Shown here one piece after another: positions 1 to 10,904 of a stretch of 64,000 nucleotides of DNA; the stretch's first letter is position 1; every line of letters begins with the position of its first letter. Origin of the DNA: Irpex lacteus (Eukaryota; Basidiomycota; Agaricomycetes; Polyporales; Irpicaceae); the NCBI GenBank assembly GCA_001986395.2, contig MQVO02000009.1, positions 806,001-870,000 on the forward strand. The letters are read 5' to 3'. The notes under the pieces were generated by a model, which was given only the letters and a program-made list of their open reading frames with translations, ran no database searches and had not been told where the DNA came from. A program made the translations under genes and the position numbers.

Positions 1-2907
1 CATTCTTCACTAGTGATGCTCCACTTCAAACGTTCACCGACTGGAAGTTTTCGTTCTTGTCGACCGTCGAATATGAGCAGAGTCAAGGAGGAGGAAACAT
101 ATTGCGATTCGTGATTGACCAAGCCAGTGAGCTACCTTCTGTTCGGCTGTCCGATGACTTGTTTGCCTGACGGGGTTGAAATAGACTATCACTATATGGA
201 ACACTTCTCACAGTTCTCGGGTTATGATGCTGATTGTGATACCCACGACCTTAAGTCTCGCCTCAAAGAATTCTTCGTCACAGAGTACCTCATCCGCATT
301 GAACGCGAAGAGCTACATACCCTATATGACAGCGACGTCGTATTCTTCTTCCCAGGCGCAGAAGGCGGAGATGAGCTTCGAGACCAAGATGATATAGGAG
401 ACGATGACAACGATACGGACTCAGAAGGCGACAATCACCCCAAGCGATCGTCAAGAGGGTCAACAGCCAAGATCGTCATACGCGAAGAGGTGTCGACAAC
501 GAGTGACGTTGGAGTCTTCGATCTCGTCAGTGCGGTATCCCAAGCTGCCGTGAATTTATATTTCCGTTCGAGTTGGGAACAGTCTCGCACAAAGCAGACT
601 ACGTGGAGCAGCATGGTGACAAAGTGGACACATTCAGAAGTTTTTGAGGCCGAGTTCAAGCCGGTTACCGTTCGACTGCTCAGTAACGAGCGCGCCACCG
701 TCGTGATACATATGGAGTCTGGATACCTGAAGGTCGGGCAAGACAGCTTCGATAAAGAGTGCGCCTCAACTTGTTCTTCTCTCGCAGAGCAGGAGTTGAC
801 ACTATGTACACAGCGCGGAACCGCATGTGTTCTCTCACTGGAGATTAGCGTTCGAGGTCCCTCTCGCCAAATGTCGGCATACCGATATCCCTGGCGTGAA
901 CTCATCTTGGGGGACTAGATTCCAAGAGTCTTTCGCCTACAAGGAGCATGGAAAGGCGAATGACCGGGAGTTCTATCACATCTATGCAAACTTCAAAGGT
1001 ACGCTACATCCTCCCCTCAGCTGCGACTACCGGCGACTCATAGTCCTTGTTATCAAGACGCCGAGTTCGTGCCCACATTCTCTCAATTTACTGGGCTATT
1101 CTCCAGCAGTGTTCAACGGGAGTCAATCATCAAGGTCAAGGCCCTGTTAACCCTCGTCCGCGAACAGTACTTCCCGTTGCTGATGACGGCAGGATACCAT
1201 GTCTTCCATACCATTCCCATCTGGAAAGGCGGGAACGCACAAGTCGGAGCACTTACTGCCTTCCACTTCCGTGTTTCGTCTGAAATAGTCGTCACTCGTA
1301 AAACTCTGAAAGGCCGTTCTCACCACAATGATCCCGTTATCGTTATCGCAGGCGTGACCGCAGGAAGAGCTCTCCCTCAGCTGCGTCTTGACCTCCCTAT
1401 GCACTGGCTCGTCCGACTGGGCAGGATCATGCGCTCCGGTGCTGTCTGCCTCTCCCGTAGTCTTTTCCTCAACCCTAAGGTTATCGAACTTTTCTCCGCT
1501 GTCAACGCCATGACCACCATGGTACCGTTCTTTACCGGACTAAATGGACCAAACTGGGGGTTACGGTTAGTTCCTTGGGCAGAAGACGAGGACCGGAAAC
1601 ACGTTTCTACCAATTTTAAGCTTGAAGATAACACCGGCGTAGATGACGAACTTCGCTATGACTGGCAACACGAGGCACGCTGGACATATGAGCAGTTAGG
1701 GAGTAGCTGGTCATCTCAACAGAAGTATATCGCTTCCTGTAAGCGGTTTTTTCGCTGTATGATCGGGTCCCGACATATTTTTTTCCAGGTCATACAACAA
1801 ATCGACTGATCATACCAACGACCTACAAGCACGGATCACTCGACATCCAAATTGAGGGTCGTATCGAGTTGCGCACGGGATATGGCATAGATCAACCCAA
1901 TGCATGGATGTGAGTAACGTCTGATATACTGTTTCCCGGGATATTCTCACTCACGGCTCTCCAGCGCACGTGCTGCCGTCAACTGGAGCTCCAATTTGCT
2001 TGTGAGGACCCATCAAGGCTGTCTCTATGTCAGCGTCGACAGCGCGCGTCCGATATATGAGTCAAAGGTCCTCGAAGGAAACCATATCGACCATATCTGC
2101 GATCCAGAAGATCTTCTCAGGAAACACTTCACCAAATCACCAGATTTGGCCTGCGTGGCTGCCCTATTCCGCCAGTTCGAGGAACCGTGGAAGTCGTCCT
2201 ACCCGGGTGATGGCGCCTTCAACCTTACACATCCCGCATTCAACAAGCGCGGCGATTTACTCTTCGAGCTTCACCCGTTCGTTGCGCGCGGTCCTCCGCC
2301 TGCCATCAGACCTAAGCCGCAGAGGCGGTTTACTCTCAAGCAGGCGTTTGGACCATCGGATTTTGTACTTCCTCGCGGCCGTCCCGGTAAGTAGCCTCAG
2401 CCTCGGAAGCCGTGTACCGAAGTTCACGTTATCACAGAACGTCCTATCTTCCGAGAGCCAGAGCCATCGTTCCCGGAACACCCGCAAGGTCAAGACCGCC
2501 GCCGAGGCGACTATTCGGGCTCACGCACTCGAGGTCCTGCTAACGGTCGAGCATCCCCCGCACAGCAGGGCCTCGGAGGTCAAGCGTATCAGCAAGGGTC
2601 TGAAGAGCGAACCTTCCAAAGCCACCTTCGCATCCCTGGCAATGCTATCCCCAGTGCTCATAGATCTCATGTGAACACACCCATTCACTCTCGACCTGCC
2701 TCCCCGCGCCAAGCGCATTTCCACACTGAGTCAGATACGGCTATGCTGAGACAATCTTTCTCGCCTCGCGAGGCAGGCAACTTCGCATACGCCACGTACA
2801 CTCAGACTGTCGACTCTGCACCTCCACAATTTCCGGCGGCTGACACGAAACCAGCTTACTTCACCACGTCACCCACTGGTTACTCTTCGTACGACATTCC
2901 GCAGTAA
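1..2907 (+). CDS. Large protein of unknown function, 5' end outside the window
   Basis: No family was recognised. Seven exons can be joined in one frame: <1-126, 185-805, 849-998, 1058-1738, 1789-1909, 1965-2386 and 2438-2907, with GT-AG introns of 43-59 nt (donors such as GTGAGC at 127, GTACGC at 999, GTAAGC at 1739, GTAAGT at 2387). About 860 residues lie in the window. The first third holds a strongly acidic stretch encoded around 360-440. The central exon (1058-1738) is the best conserved-looking globular part, with motifs such as GYHVFHTIPIWKGG and FFTGLNGPNWGLRLVPW. The last exon encodes a Pro/Ser/Gln-rich, probably disordered tail ending at TAA 2905-2907. The style resembles lineage-specific Agaricomycete proteins. 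The gene is real by splicing and frame continuity, but its function is open. The 806-848 intron is short (43 nt) and is the least certain join. Confidence 0.7.
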
Positions 2908-3064
2908 ACGTCAATTGCTATCATCCCAGCATTTTCCAAACCTCCGACAACGAATATTTTGTTTCTCGTGTTCCTTCACGTGAAGCCGTGCTGTAAATTA
3001 GTCGAATAAGGATTACAAACATCTTCCCGCCTCTTCTTTCCCATCCTTAGAACCACCTGTACAA

Positions 3065-4932
3065 TCATACATCGAATTTCACGACCTGTTCACCGCCTCC
3101 TCGTTCGATCTTGAGCAAACGTTTCGCCACACACGCATAAATCGGTCTCGTTCCCACTGCGCCGCCGCCTTGGCTGAGGACTTCCTTCAGCGTGTTAAGT
3201 GGCAATGCGTAAGTCGGTGGAGCGCTTAGAAGCGCAAGTAAGATGCGCGCGGTGTGTATTTGTTGGGCTGTGGGTGGACCGCCGCCTGTTTGTGCCGTTG
3301 CCAGAGATGACAAGCTAGACACTGATGGTGAGTCTGTCGAGGGACTTTCTGTGGAGAGGACTTGGAGATGGGCACTACATCTGGGTGAATCCTTCTGATT
3401 GAAGGAGGAAAGAGACAATGAACACATACATAGTCTCCTTTGCGCGAGGAGGTTTCGATGAAGAATGTCCAGGCATGATCGTGTCGCCCATGGATGACCA
3501 AATCTTAGCCTGGTGCCGTCAGCGAATGTCAGCATACAAAGGAGAAAGAGATGCATACAACGATGTTTTCGAGTTCGGTTGTGATCTTGAATCTCGTCTT
3601 CGTCTTTGTTTCCCCTGGCGTGTGCGATTCCATAACCATCGAGATAGATTCCGACTCCGGCAGTGGCTGAGCATGACTACTTGGCTCGTCACTGAAATCT
3701 TGCTGAGCAGGGGTCTTCTTCAACATGACAGTAACATCTTCGTCTTCCTCCTCCGCTGCATCACCTTGATCTCCAGTCTCGGGAGTATCACCCATTACGG
3801 AGTCCTCGAATGACGAGTCGGCCTCTCGTGAGTTACTGGTCGGCGCAAGGGACTCTCTCGCCGTGAATTGCATCGCCTTCGGATGTTTCGCGCTTCGGGA
3901 GAGCGTTGGGGCATGCGCGAGAGGGCTCGACATGGAAGGATCGACACCGGATATATCCAGTTGCTCGTTCGTCAGAAGGTCTCCGGTGAAATGGAGAGTC
4001 CTAGCGGGTACGCCTGGCGTGTTCCAGAAGTCCTCTTCTTGTGCGTCAGCTTGTGAGGTGGATGGCACGGGCTCCGGTGGTGGCGGCTTAGACCGGGACT
4101 GCAATGTTCTTGTGCCAAAGCGAGTCCCCGACCGCTTTTTCGTGAGTAGTGATTCTTTCTAGTGGTTCATTGTTAAATTCGTTCACCCAATCTCAGTAAA
4201 CTAGTGTACGTACCTGCTTCTTCAACTCTGCGATCTTAGTCTGAAGGTCTGCAATACGTTGCTCCTCGGTTCTTATCCTAGCCTCTGGAGATTCAACGGT
4301 ATCCGCTGATGATTCCTTCAGCTACACTTAGTTAGTTTTAGTGCGAAGCGCCACCCAGATGCACTCACTTGCCTCAGCCTCGCGTTGAGTCCATTAATAC
4401 TCTCGCGCACAGTCGCCACCTGGTCTAGTATAGCTTCGGCTCTTTCAACAAAACGAGGCATTGGCCTAACGGACTGACTAAATGCGATCAGCATTCACGA
4501 GCTACTCGCGGAAATACCGAGCACTTACTATCGATCTAACAACTTGATCCCTGCATTCACATATACTTCCGGTTCATGCTCAGTGATTCTCTGCCCTCCT
4601 TGTGTTCTACGTATTCCTGACGGTGGCTTTCGCAAAGGCGTCGCGATTGGCAGAGCAACACGGGTGATCTCCGTTTTCTGAGGGACGCTCACTGAAGCAG
4701 ATGGGTTATTTGCCGTAGAAGTGGAGTGCGTGAGAGCAGATCCAGGAGAAACAAGAGTAAAGAGGCCAATTTCTGACGGATCTACATCGCGAATCAGGTC
4801 GCCCAGAGGAGTTTCCAATATAGCTCGTGTGAACGGGCCAGTAGTCAACTCTCCCTCGCGAATCTTTGTGGTATTTCGTATTTTATTTGCCAGTAGCAGG
4901 AGTCGATCCGCTTGATCCTCTAGTGCAGACAT
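3065..4932 (-). CDS. DASH complex subunit Spc34-like protein
   Basis: Spc34 is part of the DASH/Dam1 ring that couples kinetochores to microtubules. The start is ATG at 4932. Six exons join through introns beginning at 4528 (GTAAGT) and further GTGAGT, GTACGT, GTATGC and GTATGT donors, giving about 538 residues. The N-terminus carries FTRAILETPLGDLIRDVDPS-type sequence followed by EIGLF, which matches the Spc34 pattern of a hydrophobic 'F-A-L' segment and a 'LIRD..E..LF' segment. Residues ~130-225 are helical and coiled-coil-like. After that come an acidic low-complexity linker and a C-terminal ordered block (IHTARILLALLS..., ending GGGEQVVKFDV). Fungal Spc34 is usually near 300 residues, so the C-terminal ~300 residues are an extension or a second domain. 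The family call rests on the N-terminal half only. A wrongly fused pair of genes is possible, although the introns splice cleanly in frame. Confidence 0.55.
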
Positions 4933-5890
4933 GACGATGGGAGGTGTGAAGGTAAAACAACACATCCGAGTTGGAACGCGTCTTAGAGCGGCGGGCGCTC
5001 GTGGACCTGCCCTGAAGTTGCCTTTTTTGTCGAAGAAATCCAAAAAAGGGCAATCCAAGCTTTCAATCCTAACAACCACAAACAACGACGGAAGGTGAAT
5101 CCCCCAAACCGTGACTCCAGTTGCAAAGAACTACTTACCTTTGTACAGCTCTTCGTTCTTCAGAATACAAACAAATTGTTTGCTCACGAAAACTCGAAAT
5201 TGTGCGGGGGCATAAGCAATAGCATTTTGCCATGAATTGCCTATCCAAGGTTTGACCGGTCAAGATCATCATCATGTCAACCGGGAGCCCTGGTCCTTAT
5301 CTCGAGAAAAGCTTTACGAGTCCTTGTGGCGGTGGAGTACAAAAGTATGGTGAATAAACTACGCGCTGCTCTCGCTTTGTCTGTCTCGTATAGGGCGCTG
5401 ACCGGACCAGAAACAAGAGAATGCCAGGCATACGAAATGAACTTCTCAGCAGCGTTAAACTGCGTGAATGACGTGTGGCATGGGATTTTGTGCGTTGAGG
5501 GTTAAGCCCTGTATCATTGCACAAATGACCAACTGTCAATCGATATCATTCGCTCAAATGAACGTCCTTCTCCGGTGCCGACATTGTCTCGACTTGGTAG
5601 AATTCTCTCGCACCTACTGACCTAACCGATAGGAAGAGTGTCGCAACCTGACAGAGGACATCACCGCAAGACACATAGCTTCACTGTTGGCCCCTATGCA
5701 TGACAGGTCATGATGCATGACGCATAATAGTACGTGGTCGTATTCATACATATCGAAGGAACGAAAGTTTTCTCTTTTTCTCATGAAGTGGAGTCTACAG
5801 TGTCACCCTGGGCTCTCGTGCTGTCCATGAGGCTTTCATACCTACGTATCGTACCTTTTCCGGATAAGGAAAACGAATAGGTTGGAAAGC
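4933..5890. other. Intergenic region between the Spc34-like gene and hydrophobin 1
   Basis: This stretch of 960 bases serves as promoter for the Spc34-like gene (leftward) and hydrophobin 1 (rightward). Short open frames on the minus strand (e.g. 5297-5539) show no family resemblance. I see no other gene. Confidence 0.5.
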
Positions 5891-5897
5891 TATAAAG
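5891..5897 (+). promoter_or_regulatory. TATA box of hydrophobin 1
   Basis: TATAAAG lies 74 bases before the ATG at 5965. The same element occurs at an equal or similar distance in front of the other two hydrophobin genes, which supports a real core promoter. Confidence 0.65.
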
Positions 5898-5964
5898 CCG
5901 GCACCAAAAATGCCTTTCATCTTCAGCCAAACAACTCTCTCAGTCGTTCAGCAACTTATCCAAC

Positions 5965-6417
5965 ATGTTCTCTCGCATCGCATTCTTCGCTCTCCCTCTT
6001 CTTGCGGTCGCCACATCCGCTGCAAGCATTGCTCGCAACGATGCTCCCAGCTCGCCCACAACCGCTTGCTGCAGCAGCACCGAGCCGGTGAGTGCCCATG
6101 CACTGCTAATTTCAGGTCCATACACGTATTAATGCCGGTGTTCATCATTGCCAGGCCAACTCCGCTGCAGGAGCGGCTCTTCTCGGCCTCTTGGGCATTG
6201 ACTTGAGCGACCTGAGCGTCCTCCTAGGCCTCGACTGCAGCCCTATTTCCGTCGTCGGTGTCGGCTCCGGCTCTGCATGCGATAGCAACCCCGTCTCCTG
6301 CTCCAACGGTGTCGTCGTAAGTGCTTCGCAATATTGTTTGCCTGCTGTCAGGGTCATTGACGATATATCTCAACGCAGGGGGGCATTGGCATTGGATGTG
6401 TTCCCATTTCTCTCTAA
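5965..6417 (+). CDS. Class I hydrophobin with six cysteines (copy 1)
   Basis: This is a small secreted amphipathic protein that would assemble at air-water and cell-wall interfaces. Exons 5965-6087, 6155-6316 and 6379-6417 give 107 residues. A signal peptide (residues ~1-20, [20 protein letters not shown]) is followed by a short linker and the hydrophobin core. The cysteines seen are the CC pair (TTACC), then one each in GLDCSPI, GSACDS, PVSCSN and GIGCVP. Canonical hydrophobins have eight. Here the first cysteine before the CC pair is missing and the second CC pair is reduced to S-C. The hydrophobic loop between CC and the DC position is long and glycine/leucine-rich, as in class I. The gene is first of three copies in the same orientation. 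A TATA box lies 74 bases upstream. Both introns are canonical (GTGAGT...CAG, GTAAGT...CAG). Confidence 0.9.
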
Positions 6418-8028
6418 ATGCCTCATATCCGTTGTGTATAGCTAAGCACGGACTGGAGAGCTGCTCATCGTCTCGCACTGTAATGTCATGACTCCCGGAT
6501 CTTACATAGTGTAGACCTGCTCTCTGTACGGATTATTCTCGAAATCGATTTGTGTATCATCTTTATCTGCCACTGGGCCATTATAGTGAGCCTGAAAGCG
6601 TGTGACAAGTACGTTTGGAAGCTTATACGACTGTATCTGTGAGATACGCTCAAGTCAGATGCACTACACTTTCTATTTTGAGCAAAGTGTCACACCATGG
6701 TCACATTCATGATGCGTGGTCGACCCGCGCCGGCGTTTGTTGGTCTCTTTAAATTCAAGTCGACCACAGTGACCATGTACTTCGTTCACGTTTCACGTAT
6801 ATCTGCCTCAACTCAACACAAAACACAAAACATTTTCGATGTATCTCATGACATACCTCGCACGATGCACACAGGACGAAGATAAAGACTAAAGTGCTCA
6901 AGACTGGAGTAGGCTGCCATGTATCGTGCGACGACGTGCATATCAGGTACGAGCCCAGAGTCTGACAGGTACCTACGTCCGTCCGACGACTTACAGCATG
7001 GAAACATTCGGTACGTAGGGCTTTGATTATCCCCTTGTACCTCATAAATGCCCGCGCGCTCACAGAGACGTGTCAGTTCCTTGTGAGCCTATCACAACCA
7101 TAGCCCGTTCTGCGCGATTCTGCTAGCGACGGCACGTCAACTACCTGTCATCTAATGATAGATACGTGTTGTTTCCGGACTGTTCATGCATCTTGCAAAT
7201 TGGTTGGAGTAATGTCCAAGGCCATTCAGCGGAGCCGGTAACATTGGGCGCTGGCTGTACACATGACGCCTCCCGGAAGACGGGTATACTGCCTAAGTTC
7301 TGTCACGCCCACGGAAAGAGCGCACATCTTACGGAGTGAGCAGTTCAGCCTCAGTACTTGGAGCATTATGATAGTAAAGGTTGTCTCAAATTGACGACAC
7401 AATGCACGTCAGTTCCCACCAAGTTTGTCAATCTGTTCTGTTGAATGTTTCTCAGTCACTGATGGATGCTTTGTGTACGTAGGAGCCACCAATGTCTCAT
7501 GCTGCGTTTGAATGGGTGTTTTCAATTGGACGAGTTCTATCGTGCCGTGAGGCGTACATTCGTAACTTCCATGTGAGTGTGCCGTTGAACACGTGTAGTG
7601 TGACACGCTGATAAGTGGAGTAAGTTATGAAGAGAAAAACATCGGTACATATGTACCTTGCTACTCTCCTACCGCCTCGCGCGTGGAAAGAAGAGTGGAG
7701 TGACTCGAGAGTATGCGTCGACTAGATGAAATACTGGATTCTATGAAAACTTATACTCACACCGGCACACGAATGCACGATGTCCTGTCTCTTGTTGCGA
7801 ATTAAAGCTTGTCGCATGATGTAAGACATAACTTCGTAAGGGTAAGCTCTTCACGTGGTCTCTTCACCCTTTGCTAACAATTGTAGCCATATCAGGTCAA
7901 CGCATTTGGAACTGCTTTAGTAGTTTACATCTTTTCCAACGAAGTTCGTCAATACAACGAATGCAATTGTTCTCGGGCCCATGGACTGAAAAGTTTGCAT
8001 ATTGAGAGGAGTAATACAAACTACGAGG
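6418..8028. other. Intergenic spacer between hydrophobins 1 and 2
   Basis: 1.6 kb without a recognisable gene. Open frames at 6697-6885 (+) and 6755-7063 (-) overlap each other and have no signal peptide or family motif. No repeat or element was seen. Confidence 0.5.
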
Positions 8029-8036
8029 TATAAATA
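8029..8036 (+). promoter_or_regulatory. TATA box of hydrophobin 2
   Basis: TATAAATA lies 74 bases before the ATG at 8103, the same distance as in hydrophobin 1. Confidence 0.65.
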
Positions 8037-8102
8037 ACACGAGCGATGGTACGCTCCGCCTCAGCAAAGCAACTCACGTAGTCGTTTAGCAACCTGGTCA
8101 CA

Positions 8103-8535
8103 ATGTTCCCTCGTCTCTCTATCCTTGTTCTTTCCGTCTTTGCGGCCGCCACATCTGCTGTGAGCATCGCTCGTGATAGTACCCCCGCCACCGTATGCTG
8201 CATGGACATGATATCCGCGAGTGTCACTCAGTTCTCAGCTGCTACACGATGTATTGACTTGAATCTCTACAGAGCGACTCGCCGGCCGGCTCCCTCATCC
8301 TCAGCAAACTTGGAATGAGCACCAACCAACCAGACACACTTATCGGCCTTGCATGCAGCCCCGCGACCATTGTCGGTGCTGGCCCCGGCTCCGGGTGCTC
8401 TGGCACCACGGTCTCTTGCTCGGAAGGAGTTACGGTAATTAGATTCTGTTTATAAGCTGTGATGTTTAGTATGATACTAAACGTCGCCGCTTTTAGGATA
8501 ACATCGGAGTCGGATGTATGCCGATTACATTGTAA
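8103..8535 (+). CDS. Class I hydrophobin with six cysteines and a GC-AG intron (copy 2, divergent)
   Basis: Exons 8103-8216, 8273-8434 and 8497-8535 give 104 residues. The signal peptide is MFPRLSILVLSVFAAATSA. Cysteines are TVCC, GLACSP, GSGCSG, TVSCSE and VGCMP: six, in the same positions as the two neighbours. Exon 2 has exactly the same length (162 nt) as in both neighbours. The first intron has no usable GT. Aligning with the neighbours puts the donor at GCGAGT (8217) where they have GTGAGT, and splicing GC...AG at 8217-8272 keeps the frame and the alignment CC + five residues + intron + S/A-x-S. The loop between CC and the ACSP cysteine is more polar than in copies 1 and 3 (LGMSTNQPD instead of LGIDLSDL), so this copy is diverging. 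It could also be a weakly expressed copy if GC splicing is inefficient. Confidence 0.82.
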
Positions 8536-10161
8536 ACTTCACGTTCCACGGAGTGCCAGACACAGTGGACGGGTGGAGGAAATATGATTATTTAAATGAT
8601 GAATCGAGTATATATCTTGTAAAAATCCTTTCCAACGGCTTTCTTCGCTTGTAACATCATACATTGATCTCCTCGATACCTATACTACTTTGAATAAGCG
8701 TACTCTGACATTATCTGCTCAATAAGCTTAAGGGAGCTTTGTGTTTGTGGCGGTGTTTCTTATGCGTTTAACTACTATACCTTCCAAACGTGGATATCGT
8801 CAGGCGCCGCAACATGCCGAATATCGCTAGGCGCTCACTGGCATGTCTACCGTGCGGCACCTCTCTCTGTACACTTATTCACCATGATCACTTAACAACG
8901 TTTATGGGTTGCTCTCGTTGCACTTCTTGCCACCCCTCGCATTTCATTATCATAAGGTAGTGCGGTCCATTGCTGGCTATCGCGCTGAAGACTAATGAAG
9001 TAAGGTGAGCTCATCAGAGCCATGGTCACAGACCTCGGACGAGTCCTCACTGGCATGTGCCCACGACATGCATGGCTCATTTTCGGTCTGTTCCAGATAT
9101 GTGACGTGTCAATCTTCGGTCAGCTGAACGAAAAATGTGCATGCAGGACCTTATATGCATGTCAAGTTCACTGATCATTGACCCACCAGTAACGCGTTTA
9201 ATGCGGAACTGTGCCTTGGGCACGTTTAGTGCATGGACTCACAATGAACTCATATCTATGGAAGGCGATGGTGTCATGATGTGAGTTCTATACAGCTGGG
9301 AATAGTGCTGTCATAGCTCATCAGGCCGAACAGCTCAGCTCACTCGTGGCCCATCCGCGAGTATGCTTACAGGCATGGACGTGTCACTGACATTCAAGAA
9401 TCGTTCCCCATCGAATATGTTCCAGCTTCCCGCGCCGTAAACTACGTCAAGGGTGGAGGATACATACAGCAACTGCGTCTACGTGTGTGTCATTCGCGCC
9501 TTCTATCCGACATATTTGCAATTACCAGACTTCCATCGTGCCGTCCTGTTCATATCTCTCAGAGAAACTGGTGAACTCACTATCATGTGTGTATCAGATT
9601 CTGCTGACAATTGGAGTACGTTGAGACATTATGAACATACTGAACCCACCTCATTTCCGTCTTCGTGTCAGAAACAATAGAAAGTCTGCTGGTTCCGCAC
9701 TGCTATGACATCTGCTGGTCTCGAGATTTCCCTGTTGAGGTATGACCGTACCCAGGCAGCGAAATATACAGTTGGACGACTGACACCTCTCATCAAAAGG
9801 CGGTGAAGCAAAATGTTTGTCGTTACATAGATGGCAAGAACAACAAACTATTGGGGTAGGTTTTTAGCTAGAATTAGGTTCGAATTATTCTCATCGACTT
9901 TGGTTTAAGATTCCGCCGGTACCGTCCATAGATAATTGACGTCACTGAGACCTGGTGGTTGTCAGGCCTCGGGTTGGTAAATTATCTCGAACATCCAATA
10001 ATAGATACTCAACGCCTTCTCCTTTCGACGAGGCTGTCAAGATACGCTGGCAGTGGAGTGATACATGCCTGCATCTGAGTCTTACGACCATCCTCTCCTC
10101 CACAGCAACGTAACACCGCGTTGCACGTATCACAGTTTGGCATGGCTATTCAATCCCAAGA
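8536..10161. other. Intergenic spacer between hydrophobins 2 and 3
   Basis: 1.6 kb with no recognisable gene on either strand. Open frames are short (under 80 codons) and lack family motifs. No RNA gene or mobile element was seen. Confidence 0.5.
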
Positions 10162-10168
10162 TATAAAG
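10162..10168 (+). promoter_or_regulatory. TATA box of hydrophobin 3
   Basis: TATAAAG lies 83 bases before the ATG at 10245, comparable with the two upstream copies. Confidence 0.6.
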
Positions 10169-10244
10169 GTTCACCAATGTCACTATCCTAATCCTCAAGC
10201 CAACAGCTCTCGAAGTCGTTCAGCTATCTCAAACCTCAATCAAG

Positions 10245-10694
10245 ATGTTCTCTCGTCTCGCCTCCTTCACCGTTCTCGCTCTCCCCCTTCTTGCGGTCGC
10301 CACACCTGCTGCTATCGCTCGAGGCGGCGCTCCTAGCGGCGGGGCCACCACTGCTTGCTGCGACAGCACCGAGCCGGTGAGTGCGGTGGTTTACATCTTC
10401 TTGCCCATGAGCTAACGATAGCATTTATAGGCTAACTCTGCTGCAGGCTCTGCTCTCCTCGGCCTCTTGGGTATCGACCTGAGCGACCTCAACGTGCTCC
10501 TCGGCCTTACCTGCAGCCCCATCAGTGTGGTAGGTGTTGGCTCCGGCTCCGAGTGCTCTGGCACTACCGTCAGTTGCTCCAACGGTGTCGTGGTAAGTAT
10601 CACTCACAACTTTTAGCAGCAATTTATTCGGCTAATGGAGTTTCCTCATGTATAGAAAGGCGTTGGCATCGGATGTGTTCCGGTTACTCTTTAA
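10245..10694 (+). CDS. Class I hydrophobin with six cysteines (copy 3)
   Basis: Exons 10245-10376, 10431-10592 and 10656-10694 give 110 residues. The signal peptide is [20 protein letters not shown], followed by a Gly/Ala linker. The core is very close to copy 1: CC + D-STEP, then ANSAAG...[40 protein letters not shown] and GIGCVPVTL. It has six cysteines, again lacking the first canonical cysteine and the first cysteine of the second pair. The intron positions are identical to those of copies 1 and 2 and exon 2 is again 162 nt. Copies 1 and 3 are thus the closer pair, with the divergent copy 2 lying between them. Confidence 0.9.
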
Positions 10695-10904
10695 CGTCAT
10701 TATGTTGGGAGAGACAGGAAAGAACAACTATTCTGAATTCATGTATGCAGTACCAGTGAATGAGGATATGTATTCTATATGAGTCTCAAACAGTGTGATA
10801 TGACTCTAAATGCTCGGTACGAGAATGCCCCAATTGGTATCGTAAGTATGGAACAGAAAACATTTAATGTAGAACATCTCGCGCTTGCTTGTTGGTCTCA
10901 CCCA

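Noticed and set aside
6755..7063. 102-codon minus-strand frame between hydrophobins
   Set aside because: No homology-like motif, no signal peptide and an overlapping plus-strand frame; probably chance.
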